This document shows positions 17,467 to 26,020 of a DNA stretch of 64,000 nucleotides, piece after piece. The stretch comes from JADLGH01 sp964586675 (GTDB taxonomy: Bacteria > Desulfobacterota_D > UBA1144 > Nemesobacterales > UBA2774). The position numbers were made by a program, and so were the translations under genes. Location: assembly GCA_964586675.1 (NCBI GenBank), contig CAZPHQ010000001.1, forward strand, positions 124,001 to 188,000, written 5' to 3'. Below the pieces are notes generated by a model. The model ran no database searches. It saw only the letters and a program-made list of their open reading frames with translations, and was not told the origin of the DNA. Every line of letters starts with the position of its first letter. Positions within the stretch are counted from its first letter, which is position 1.

Positions 17467-18438
17467 TTACAATCCAAAACTGGCAAGGTCATCGATCCGG
17501 TGTTCCCAAACCCAGTCGATCCCTTCCGCCGCTTCATATCCTAAATAACCACTGTCAAAATATCCGCATAAAAAAAGATTGAACCGGACCCTGTCGCCGT
17601 AGGTGCTGTGGAGCTGCGCCATCTTTACGGCTTCTTCCTTGCGGCGTTTGTTAACATTAGTAAAGTCGCCGGCTGATTTTGCCTCGATAAACACGGGAAA
17701 ATCGCCTTCTATAGCCGTCTTAGGCATGATCGCTGCGTCGATGGGAATATTGATCTGACCAACACCGCCTTCAAGCTTTACAGGCACATTCATCCGGAAA
17801 CTGAATGATCCGGGAGGCATATTTTCAAATGTCATGCCGTCGCCGGAAACAACATGTCGGTAATCGCGGGCTTCAAGCCATGCCTTGATTGCCGATAACT
17901 GCCTCTTTTCCTGGGCGTTGCGGATGATCGGATTGGCCTCGGCCCCGCATAAACGATCAGCTATGATGGTTGCGGCCCGGTGGATTTCAGCTTCGGTAGG
18001 CGGTTCCATCCGTCCCCGCCAGACAAAAATATCGGGATCGGCCATTTTCTCTATAATGGCCCCTATTTTACTCAATTCCTCGTCCAGCCGGGTTTTACTC
18101 ATGCGAGGCGGTATCTTTTTATCTCTATCCATTGTTTTGACAAAGCTTTTTGATACCTTGGCAAGACCGATGAGGCGATCCACTGCCAGGGGTGGACAGG
18201 TGGACATGCGCAGGGTCGGAAGGACTTCCGGATGCTGCCTTAAAATCTCCGGACGTATGTCGGTGAGGTTTCCAGTGGATTTTAGAGTGTCTTCAACATC
18301 TTTTGTTGTCTGGATGCGAGTTTTTCTGAAGGCATCAGGCGCAAATTTCATGAACCAGTCATTGTACATATCAACCGACTGGATAATATCGGCCTTCCAC
18401 TGATGCGGTTTATCTAGGTTTACGCCCATATCCGGCAA
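17467..18438 (-). CDS. Type II restriction endonuclease, XamI-like
   Basis: 323 residues. The opening LDKPHQWKADIIQSVDMYND and the later FVWRGRMEPPTEAEIHRAA resemble the XamI endonuclease family, known for recognising GTCGAC. A likely PD-(D/E)xK centre is formed by IPIDAAIMP (Asp234) and FPVFIEAKSAGDFT (Glu252-Ala-Lys254). The next gene on the same strand, 3 bp on, is an adenine methyltransferase, as expected for a type II pair. The endonuclease comes first in the operon, and no separate control (C) protein gene lies upstream. The start is uncertain: TTG at 18438 with AGGGA 7 nt upstream, or ATG at 18429. XamI identity is from recall of family motifs, not a search. Confidence 0.7.
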   Translation of the reverse strand: MPDMGVNLDKPHQWKADIIQSVDMYNDWFMKFAPDAFRKTRIQTTKDVEDTLKSTGNLTDIRPEILRQHPEVLPTLRMSTCPPLAVDRLIGLAKVSKSFVKTMDRDKKIPPRMSKTRLDEELSKIGAIIEKMADPDIFVWRGRMEPPTEAEIHRAATIIADRLCGAEANPIIRNAQEKRQLSAIKAWLEARDYRHVVSGDGMTFENMPPGSFSFRMNVPVKLEGGVGQINIPIDAAIMPKTAIEGDFPVFIEAKSAGDFTNVNKRRKEEAVKMAQLHSTYGDRVRFNLFLCGYFDSGYLGYEAAEGIDWVWEHRIDDLASFGL

Positions 18439-18536
18439 TTATATCCCTGTATCTGATGATCATATCCGGTATCTTCAAAGATTCTTGCAGCTTAGTAAAA
18501 CTAAAATCGTGTTTTCTGCCAAGGGTTACCAGAAAA

Positions 18537-19571
18537 TCAGCCTAATTCCCGTAATCTGTTGCGAAGCGCATCGGCCAGTTTCCGGACGAGGGCTAGCATC
18601 TGCCGGGCGTCATTTTCAGTCACGACAATCCGTTGCCCGATGCGATAGCTGCCATCGCGACTGCGGTCAATATAAAGCTGATCTACGATGCCTTCGGTGT
18701 GTTCCAGTAAATGACGCCTTTGGAAAAGAACATTCAACCTGTCCAGCTCCAGCGGCGTCAGCCAGTCATCATAGCCTTGTCCGATGGCGCTGCGCCATAA
18801 TTCGCTACCTTGTTGCAGCTTCTGAAAAGCATTGCGTGGAGGCGGTGGGTTATCCGGCATCTTTATATAGAGCTGTCCGGCAAGTCGCTGGAATGCAGAA
18901 ATGCAATCGCTGAAACAACTTTCGATCAGGGACCAGGAGGTATTTTCGGCTTCGTCCTCCAGACCGGCAGCTTCAAGGGCGGATCGGATTGTGTTGATAT
19001 TATGTAGCTTGCCTTCGGCCTTGTTTAATGAAACGTCAAAGGTACGCTCGACGGAATTATGCCCGCAGGCCGGGCAGAAGTAAGCGCAGCCGATAACTGC
19101 GAACCGGGCCGAACATTCTTCGCATTGTATTTCTTGTTCCATGGCATCTCGTGCCCTAAGGGGTACGATGACTGGGTTTGACGGTCGCCTATTTGTAATG
19201 GAGAGCGAGAGTTTGATAAATGAATTGCGGGGCTGTCTCCTATTAAATTCCTCCGCCCCCATACTTAAGCCACTGTGGATAGCTCTATGAACCTTCGTAG
19301 TCATATAGTCCCTTGCCTGGCGTCTTGCTTCTTCAAGCTGTTCGGTTGTCCACCAGTGGTCGGCCGGTGCTTCTTCACGGCAGCGGGGGCAGTACACAGC
19401 TTCATTTTTGAAAATATTTGTCCAGTCCTCTTTTTTCACTTTGAAAACGTATCGGCACTCCTCTCGCGGGCATTCCCTGTCAGTAAAACCCTTTTCGTCA
19501 GGCGTGAGGGGAAAACCGACGTTTATTGGTTCTTCCAGTTTTTTTAGCTCTTTTATAACGTCTTCAAACAT
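18537..19571 (-). CDS. Double zinc-ribbon protein with a HEPN-type R-x4-H motif
   Basis: 344 residues, not assigned to a named family. A first zinc ribbon is formed by Cys34/Cys39 and Cys61/Cys64 (CPREEC ... CPRC). A second is formed by Cys150/Cys153 and Cys166/Cys169 (CEEC ... CPAC). The C-terminal half is helical. It contains FQRRHLLEHTEGIVDQLY, where Arg286 and His291 are spaced as in the R-x4-6-H catalytic motif of HEPN ribonucleases, followed by a helix LALVRKLADALRN. It is encoded upstream of the XamI-like endonuclease on the same strand (gap 98 bp) and may belong to the same transcript. A HEPN RNase with zinc-ribbon sensors, acting as an abortive or back-up effector of the restriction system, is an inference. 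It could also be an inactive scaffold. Confidence 0.6.
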   Translation of the reverse strand: MFEDVIKELKKLEEPINVGFPLTPDEKGFTDRECPREECRYVFKVKKEDWTNIFKNEAVYCPRCREEAPADHWWTTEQLEEARRQARDYMTTKVHRAIHSGLSMGAEEFNRRQPRNSFIKLSLSITNRRPSNPVIVPLRARDAMEQEIQCEECSARFAVIGCAYFCPACGHNSVERTFDVSLNKAEGKLHNINTIRSALEAAGLEDEAENTSWSLIESCFSDCISAFQRLAGQLYIKMPDNPPPPRNAFQKLQQGSELWRSAIGQGYDDWLTPLELDRLNVLFQRRHLLEHTEGIVDQLYIDRSRDGSYRIGQRIVVTENDARQMLALVRKLADALRNRLRELG

Positions 19572-20821
19572 ATTTTTTACTCTGTAGAATTATATTTTAC
19601 TTGGATAATTGTAAAAGTTGAATAGCGCAGTCTGTGTGGGGAGGGCTTTACCAAGGGGAAATCCAACACTACGGCCGTCATTTTGGGGCATGGGGGACGC
19701 CTACCCTTCCCTGCCGGTTTTGAGGTCAGGTCGGTGGCGTTTTCGCGGAGAATGCGAAGGTTCTTTTCCGTTTTTTGCTGCCTTGACAGTTTTTCCTTTG
19801 GGAAAGGTCTTGTGATGTCGGCCATACACTCATGTAACTCCGTGATTATCTGTATGGTGCATTCTTGCCGGCCGCGTTTTTCCGTGCGGATGAGGCATAG
19901 ATACTTGCGGTGCAGGGAGAGCCGCTCGCGAGCCTCGATCATATCCAGGGCTGCCGCTTTTCGCTGGAGAAGCTTCTGTAGAAGATCTGGCGAGCGGCAC
20001 AATCTACATTCTGCGAAGCAAGTCCGATCATCCGTCTGTCGCGGCGAACCGCGATATTCTACATAAGATCGGCGTCACCGGGGGGAGATCGAAACTCGCT
20101 TCGTCAATGCAAGCTGGACCCGACTTTCCTGATGGCCGAAGTGGAAGTCATCGCCACTTATGATCGAACACGCGGTGGATTAAGCTTTCAAGCTTGACTC
20201 TTTGAGCGCAGTTGAACATTGAAATCAAGGATCGATTCGGCAACCCGGTTAGACTCCGCGAATGGTTCCTCGTCCCTTTTTTCTCGTCCTCTTTTCATAG
20301 TCAACGAAGTGGTCGAAAGCATAAAGGACGGAACAATCACTCAATACGTTTACGATCCGAACGAAGCGCGTCTTGTGAATGTGGCTCCTGAAGCATGAGG
20401 GCCAGGCCCATGCATCCGGTCCGCGATACGGAAGACCCAAAAAAACTTCCTTAAGCTGCACCCGGCCGAGGCGGACAAGATTAGTTGCAGTCAAAACACT
20501 TTGAAGCCATCGGCGTGACATTTGCGAGCGCAATGACCACAGACAGCGTCTGAGCAAGAGAACAGATCGGATTCTTCGATTTAATTAGCTGCTATTTCCT
20601 CAACCAAATGCCTGCCATCTCCAACAGCTAAAAAGTGATGATCACTCGGCAGTCTTTCATATCCGTTTCAAACGCTGAAAGGGGCAGCGCGCAATAGCAT
20701 ACACATAGCGAGATTGCAAGGTTGGAATATAGTCAAGATTAAATATAAGCGTTAATTAGTTAGTCTCTTGTGATTTTATATTTGAGTTGGTCCTATTATA
20801 CTACTATCCAGAAATCCAATA
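19572..20821. other. 1.25-kb region without an intact gene, holding gene remnants
   Basis: The central part (19948-20398) is a frameshifted GIY-YIG nuclease on the plus strand. 19572-19947 has an open minus frame (to 20002) of 141 codons with no recognisable domain. Since it covers the start of the remnant antisense it is probably not a gene. 20399-20821 has no recognised coding sequence; the last 150 bp turn AT-rich and should hold the promoter of the large NTPase gene at 20822. The region looks like a scar between two acquisitions. Confidence 0.55.
19948..20398 (+). pseudogene. Decayed GIY-YIG nuclease (T5orf172-type), multiple frameshifts
   Basis: Conserved pieces of one protein family appear in order but in alternating frames. 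Frame 1 from 19948: GLPLFAGEASVEDLAS, then GTIYILRSKSDHPSVAANRD and ILHKIGVTGG, the GIY-YIG core. Frame 2 near 20105: KLDPTFLMAEVEVIATYD. Frame 1 at 20218: IEIKDRFGNPVRLREWFLVP. Frame 2 at 20300: VNEVVESIKDGTITQYVYDP to the TGA at 20396-20398. About 25 residues expected between the second and third pieces are gone. At least three frameshifts and one deletion are needed, so the gene is dead. Family members are stand-alone nucleases of mobile and defence regions. The N-terminal half is missing or unrecognisable. Confidence 0.75.
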
Positions 20822-23800
20822 ATGAATCTTGATGCTCTTAAAAAATATAATCTATCCGAAATAGCAAGTGCTGGCCCTCGCTATACACCCGGTCAGGACA
20901 AAAACGCGCCTAATCTTCATATTCAAGGGCTCGAAGATGCGCTTGATGCGCTAAGCCTATCAAAAGACTTTAGAAAACGCCTCCGGGGCTTAGCAAAACT
21001 GATTGCAAAAGCTCGTGAGGAGTCGACACACCAGGTAGATCAGTTGTTCAATGGCAAAAAACGATCGCCTCTTTATCTGAAGAACCTCATAGAGAAGTTA
21101 TCTGAGGCGAATCCGCAAGATGCAAAAAGTTTAATCAAGGAAATAAAGGTTGTAATTGAAACAATCAATAAGACCATTAGAAAACGAGTGGATAAACTCT
21201 TTGAGTTGGAACGTAAGGAACGTGTGAAAAAAAGAGAACAAACTGGCGGCCATGATTATGAACGTAGTCGACTAATGCGTTTTGAAGAAAATATAGGAGA
21301 TGTCGTTTCATATTTTTATTCAGCTCCCGATCTAATTTTAAATAATTGCGCTCTCCTGCTTGGCGAATGGGGGACGGGAAAAACGCATTCGTTGTGCGAT
21401 TTCGTAAAGAGACTAACCGAAAACGGCCATTATTGTGTTTTTTCAATAGCGCAGAATTTTCCTCTAAACACGGACCCTATTGAAGCAATATGCCAAAGAA
21501 GTAAGCTCTCAAAAAATATGTCAGAGTTGCTCTCTCACATGGAAAAATTTGGGCAGGAAAATAAGTGCCGCTCTCTTCTAATTGTGGATGGAATAAACGA
21601 AGGTGATAGAGAAGAGTGGAAAAGTGCGGTAGATAAGCTGTATAAAAGCATCAGCAGTATACAACATGTCGGTCTTGTTCTAAGCTGCCGTACGCCATTT
21701 CAGAAACTTATTTTTAACAAGCGCATACTGCGCCGTTATAAAGCTTTTTTTCATCAGGGTTTTAGCGAAATAGAGTTTGAAGCACAGGAAGAGTTTTTTA
21801 AGTATTACAAAATTCCCTTTCCTGAAGTTCCGCTCTTGTCAGATGAATTTTCTAGGCCACTTACCCTTAAACTGATTTGTAAAGCTTTAGAAAATCTTAC
21901 TACATCGAAAAAAAAGAGCACTTTCACGGGCATCGCTTCAGGTCAGAAGGGTATGACCTATATTCTGGAGAAATACATTCAGGATTTAGGAGAACCCATC
22001 GAAAAAAACTTTAAGTTACCAGGAAAATTCTGCTGGACGTTTCTAAAAGGAACAACCAAGACCAAGGACGGATCAGAGGATGGTATAGCGGTCAGGATGG
22101 CAAAAGATCAAAAGGAGGTTCTTTCCTATGAAGAAGCATTAGAAATCATTCTGAATGTAACAAAATGGGAATCAAAGGATAAAGCTAAAAAGTTTTTAAA
22201 GGCTATCGTTCACTCCGGCATCTTGTTTGAACATTTTATCTGGATAGATAGTGGATACGTGGATGCCATAAAGCTGCCATATCAAAAATTTAGCGACCAT
22301 ATTATCGCTCGACACCTTCTAGGTCGATACCTAAGCACCAAGTCTCCAACTGCAATTAAGAGAAGTTTTAATGCAAACAGGCCATTAGGAAAGATTTTTG
22401 ATATCAGTAAGCACGGTCATGAATATGAAATACCCAACTGGGCTGAAGCTCTTATGATCGAATTTCCTGAAAGAATTAAGAAATTGAATTCGGAAAACAA
22501 GGAACTTATATATTATCTCCCAAAAAGCAAAAGACTCATTACTCCTTCGCTTGATCCATTCCTAAATAGCCTCTTATGGCGTCCGCCTTCGTCTTTTTGT
22601 CGGGGAACAGATGCAATAGTAGATCAGTTGCTTACTATAGGAACGGCAGAAACAAAACATCGTGTCCTCGATGTTCTATTGGCCCTCGCTGTAAAGAAAA
22701 ATCATCCATATGGCGCCAAAAGGCTGGATGCATTCCTTTATAAGAAAGCGATGCCGGAACGCGATCTTTTCTGGTCTGAATTTCTTAGAAAAAGTTACGC
22801 CGCAGATACTCCTTATAAGGTAATTTCGTGGTCGATAACAGCTGCAAATCAAGGTATTTCAAAAAGTGTAGCGGAAAATTGCATCATCATTCTTATGTGG
22901 TTTTTAACCAGTGTTAGCAAACCACAGAGAGATAAGGCAACAGAAGCGATTATAAATCTTGGATTTCTTTATCCAGATCTGGTCTTCGAAAAAACACTAT
23001 ATAGCATAACAATTAATGATCCTTACGTTTCGGAGAGAATGTTGAGCGCTTCATACGGCATTGCAATGAATAAATGGGCTGAAAACCGAAAGAAGTTTAG
23101 GGAGCCATTTATGAATTTTGCTAAGGATATTGTGAAAGAAATGTTTCTTCCTGGTGGCAAATGGGGGACTCACAACGCAATATCTAGAGATTGCGCGCTA
23201 GGCTGTATAGAAATCGCGCGTTTGATGGATAAAAATTGTATAGCCAAACAATATCTGCAATATCTAAAACCCCCGTTTTCCCATATTAAATTATCGTTCA
23301 AAAAACCTAGAGATATAACAAAAAAGAAAATCGAGGCGGTCGAGTTTGCGATTCATATGGATTTTGAAAACTATACCATAGGAAGATTGATTCCTGGTCG
23401 CGGAAATTATCAATATAATCACCAAGGTTATCAGGCTGTTTTAAAGCAGATAAAGGGACGGATTTATGATCTTGGGTATAGGTCTGACCAATTTAAAAAA
23501 ATCGACGAAGAGATTGCACGATATCAAGGGCCGGATACATCGGATCGTCCCTCAAAAAGAGAGAGATACGGTAAAAAGTATTCATGGATAGCTTACTACG
23601 AGATGTATGGTTATCGTGAAGCTAATGGATTACTTAAAGAAAATAGAAATGACCACAGAATATCGGATATTACTTTCGATCCTAGTTTGCCCAAAGCCCC
23701 AAAGCCTTGTTCACTGAAGCTGCCAAATTTGTTTAGAAACAAGTTTAAAGGCACTTCACATTGGTTAGAATACGGTCTAACTCCTGACTACGGGAATCTC

Positions 23801-24646
23801 CTGGTTCGCGATATCATAAGAGGGGAGCATGGACCTTGGGTATTGCTCGATGGCTATATTCATCAAGCAAACAGTACCGATAAACGGGAAATCTTTAGCT
23901 TCTTACGGGGACTGTTTATCGAGGAAAAGAATATAGAAGACTTTAAAAAGAAGTTCTTTACTAGACCCTATCCAGGAAATTCTTCTATCGCCGATCCCCA
24001 GGAAGATTTCTACACGTTTGCTGGTGAAATACCGTGGTCGAAGCAACATGCCCCTTACCTTAGATATAAAAACGGACAGGCAAAACGACATTTAGAGGAT
24101 GTTTTTGGGGAGAGTGAGTTCGTTCCCTATAAAAGAAAACCACCTAAAAATGCTCCTTCTGTAGCAATTGAGACACCAGAAGGACCTATCTCTGTTGTTC
24201 TAGGTAAAAAGTCCGTCACGGGAAAATGGAAAAGAACGCCTGGTGTGCAAGTTGAAATCCCTGTCTATGGTTTCAGTTGGGAAAGCTATCACAGTATAGT
24301 AAACGATTACAGCGGTTTTGATGTTCCAGCACCAGCTATTTCAAATTATCTAGGTCTTAACTATAGAAATCAATCAGTTGAGTTTTTCGACAGAAATGGA
24401 AAAAGAGCCACCATATTTCTGAGATTCCCTATCACAGAGATCTATCACAGCACTCATTTATTATATTTACGCAAAGACCTATTGGAGAAATATTTAGCAC
24501 ACAAGGGGCAAACCATTGTATGGGCAATCTGGGGAGAAAGAAGCATGCATTATAAGGTTTTCGAAAGGGGATATGTTAATGAACAACAATTAGATGCTAT
24601 ATATCAAGAATATAAACACATTCATCGGACTTTTTGCAGGTATTAA
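20822..24646 (+). CDS. Large STAND-like P-loop NTPase, candidate defence sensor
   Basis: 1274 residues, AT-rich codon use unlike the host. Residues 1-140 are helical and contain AGPRYTPGQDKNAPNL, an opening I associate with STAND-type NTPases of defence islands, then a charged helical stretch. Walker A is G-E-W-G-T-G-K-T-H (181-189), Walker B is L-L-I-V-D-G-I-N-E (252-260), and a sensor-like VLSCRTPFQ follows (about 285). FSRPLTLKLICKALENL matches the helical lid of AAA/STAND ATPases. The remaining 800 residues are helical, repeat-like in parts (about 600-800), and end in a mixed domain rich in Trp and Tyr. No nuclease, TIR, SIR2 or protease motif is visible. It has no partner in tight operon. 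A single-gene antiphage sensor is plausible, but unproven. Confidence 0.65.
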   Translation: MNLDALKKYNLSEIASAGPRYTPGQDKNAPNLHIQGLEDALDALSLSKDFRKRLRGLAKLIAKAREESTHQVDQLFNGKKRSPLYLKNLIEKLSEANPQDAKSLIKEIKVVIETINKTIRKRVDKLFELERKERVKKREQTGGHDYERSRLMRFEENIGDVVSYFYSAPDLILNNCALLLGEWGTGKTHSLCDFVKRLTENGHYCVFSIAQNFPLNTDPIEAICQRSKLSKNMSELLSHMEKFGQENKCRSLLIVDGINEGDREEWKSAVDKLYKSISSIQHVGLVLSCRTPFQKLIFNKRILRRYKAFFHQGFSEIEFEAQEEFFKYYKIPFPEVPLLSDEFSRPLTLKLICKALENLTTSKKKSTFTGIASGQKGMTYILEKYIQDLGEPIEKNFKLPGKFCWTFLKGTTKTKDGSEDGIAVRMAKDQKEVLSYEEALEIILNVTKWESKDKAKKFLKAIVHSGILFEHFIWIDSGYVDAIKLPYQKFSDHIIARHLLGRYLSTKSPTAIKRSFNANRPLGKIFDISKHGHEYEIPNWAEALMIEFPERIKKLNSENKELIYYLPKSKRLITPSLDPFLNSLLWRPPSSFCRGTDAIVDQLLTIGTAETKHRVLDVLLALAVKKNHPYGAKRLDAFLYKKAMPERDLFWSEFLRKSYAADTPYKVISWSITAANQGISKSVAENCIIILMWFLTSVSKPQRDKATEAIINLGFLYPDLVFEKTLYSITINDPYVSERMLSASYGIAMNKWAENRKKFREPFMNFAKDIVKEMFLPGGKWGTHNAISRDCALGCIEIARLMDKNCIAKQYLQYLKPPFSHIKLSFKKPRDITKKKIEAVEFAIHMDFENYTIGRLIPGRGNYQYNHQGYQAVLKQIKGRIYDLGYRSDQFKKIDEEIARYQGPDTSDRPSKRERYGKKYSWIAYYEMYGYREANGLLKENRNDHRISDITFDPSLPKAPKPCSLKLPNLFRNKFKGTSHWLEYGLTPDYGNLLVRDIIRGEHGPWVLLDGYIHQANSTDKREIFSFLRGLFIEEKNIEDFKKKFFTRPYPGNSSIADPQEDFYTFAGEIPWSKQHAPYLRYKNGQAKRHLEDVFGESEFVPYKRKPPKNAPSVAIETPEGPISVVLGKKSVTGKWKRTPGVQVEIPVYGFSWESYHSIVNDYSGFDVPAPAISNYLGLNYRNQSVEFFDRNGKRATIFLRFPITEIYHSTHLLYLRKDLLEKYLAHKGQTIVWAIWGERSMHYKVFERGYVNEQQLDAIYQEYKHIHRTFCRY

Positions 24647-24819
24647 TACTTTTATCCCGTGTTTTTATTTATAATCATTTCAAATGAAGGCTGTTCGAAG
24701 CAAAATTAGTATATAGCCAGAAATCAATTAAAAGCCAGCCAGTTAAGTAATGTGTGCCGAAGATTGGAGGTTAAGTTATTAAAAAATCATCTGACACCAG
24801 TAAATCAACATTTAGTCTG

Positions 24820-25785
24820 ATGATGGAGGATCAGATTAAGAATCTTCTTAAATCGCTACCCAGCAGTCCCGGTTACGACAGGATTCAAGAAATCATCAAA
24901 GAATACGAAAGAACGAATAGGATATTAGCTGACTTGATATACAGTCCGTGGGAGATGGACCGTTTGATATCGGAAGCAGAGCAACTTTCGCAATTTACAG
25001 AATTCAACCCGATAATTGATGAAGAACACGCAATGCTGAGTCAGCAACTTGTGGCAACACTGGCACCACAGTCGGCTGCCGATGCCATAGCGAGTCTAGG
25101 CTCTCCCATGAATGAGGGATTAATAAGGCTCGTAAGTCAATGTTTTAGTATTCCGACATCGGGCATTTGTAGCTCAATGGATGAAACAACAAACCTGGAA
25201 TTTAACTTAACTGAATTAAAACCATTTGATATATCCAGACACGAATATTTACTGAATACTGAAGCCACACGAACCATAGATCTGGGAATTGTAAAGCTTA
25301 AAACTATTCAACAGACCCAGATGCAAGTTCAGATGAAGGTAACGGATATTCAACAAGATGTAGTTGAGTTAAAGGAGATTGTAATAAAAGACGTGCAAAA
25401 GAAAGATGAAATGCTCGGAGAACTGCTTGATTATTTCCGTAATGGGGGCTCGAATGCAGTAAAAATCAGAAAGCTCAACTATAACAAAAAATCAGCCGAG
25501 CTTATAATTAATGACACAGTTATACAAATCAGAACCGATACGAATCAACACTACCTATGTAAATTATTATTTTCCAGCAAAACAAGCATTAAGAGAGTTT
25601 GGGAGATCTACGATATCGTGGAAGCATTCGGCGAAGACACCACATGCCTTAAAGACTGGCGCAACATTATATACAACACTGTCAGGCATCTGAATGAGAA
25701 GATACAGTCTCAAACAGGGTTAGAAAAATTCATATTGTTCGACAATAAAACAATATTAATTAATCCCAACTACTTAGACCTCTAG
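24820..25785 (+). CDS. Unknown protein with central coiled coil and C-terminal winged-helix-like domain
   Basis: 321 residues from the first ATG, no recognised family. The N-terminal part (1-140) is helical and acidic. About 155-205 is a coiled-coil segment (IQQTQMQVQMKVTDIQQDV). The C-terminal 110 residues alternate strands and helices (KSAELIINDTVIQIRTD, then LCKLLFSSKTSIKRVWEIYD, then DWRNIIYNTVRHLNEKI) in a pattern like a transcriptional winged helix. No good ribosome site precedes the ATG. However, GGAGG at 24766-24770 is 7 nt before an in-frame ATT at 24778, which would add 14 residues, so an ATT start is possible. It is encoded between the STAND-like NTPase and the Rep-like module. A regulator or adaptor is likely, but no function is known. 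Confidence 0.6.
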   Translation: MMEDQIKNLLKSLPSSPGYDRIQEIIKEYERTNRILADLIYSPWEMDRLISEAEQLSQFTEFNPIIDEEHAMLSQQLVATLAPQSAADAIASLGSPMNEGLIRLVSQCFSIPTSGICSSMDETTNLEFNLTELKPFDISRHEYLLNTEATRTIDLGIVKLKTIQQTQMQVQMKVTDIQQDVVELKEIVIKDVQKKDEMLGELLDYFRNGGSNAVKIRKLNYNKKSAELIINDTVIQIRTDTNQHYLCKLLFSSKTSIKRVWEIYDIVEAFGEDTTCLKDWRNIIYNTVRHLNEKIQSQTGLEKFILFDNKTILINPNYLDL

Positions 25786-25788
25786 TAA

Positions 25789-25814
25789 ATAGTTGCGCAG
25801 ATATGCGCAACTAT
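25789..25814. repeat. Perfect 11-bp inverted repeat with GATA loop
   Basis: ATAGTTGCGCA and TGCGCAACTAT flank GATA. It lies just after the 321-aa gene and 20 bp before the small gene that leads into the Rep-like gene. There is no T-run, so it is not a standard terminator. An operator, or a hairpin recognised by the Rep-like protein (origin or nick site), are the better alternatives. Confidence 0.6.
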
Positions 25815-25834
25815 CCTTCCATTAGTCTCAGAGC

Positions 25835-26020
25835 ATGCAATCTGAGGCCAGAAGTTTAAAAAACATAGAGATCAAGAAGAATCTGAATAGAGATAGCGCA
25901 GATTCCAGATTGCGGATGTTCTTTGAAATTCTCATGAAAATCGACAAGCGTGAAAATATCGTGCGTGGCGCACGCGAATCGAAAGATAAAGAGCTCAAAA
26001 TAAATTGTGAAAACCAATGA
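25835..26020 (+). CDS. Small basic protein coupled to the Rep-like gene
   Basis: 61 residues, charged and helical (NIEIKKNLNRDSADSRLRMF, then EILMKIDKRENIVRG), unknown family. Its TGA overlaps the ATG of the next gene by four bases (ATGA, 26017-26020), which is the main evidence that it is translated. It may be a small accessory or copy-control protein of the element. No good ribosome site is seen at the first ATG. Confidence 0.45.
   Translation: MQSEARSLKNIEIKKNLNRDSADSRLRMFFEILMKIDKRENIVRGARESKDKELKINCENQ

Noticed and set aside
19577..20002. 141-codon minus frame in the gene-remnant region
   Set aside because: There is no recognisable domain, and its 5' part is antisense to the conserved GIY-YIG remnant, so a real gene is unlikely.
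20249..20557. 102-codon minus frame over the end of the nuclease remnant
   Set aside because: It is antisense to the conserved blocks IEIKDRFGNP and VVESIKDGTI and has no ribosome site.
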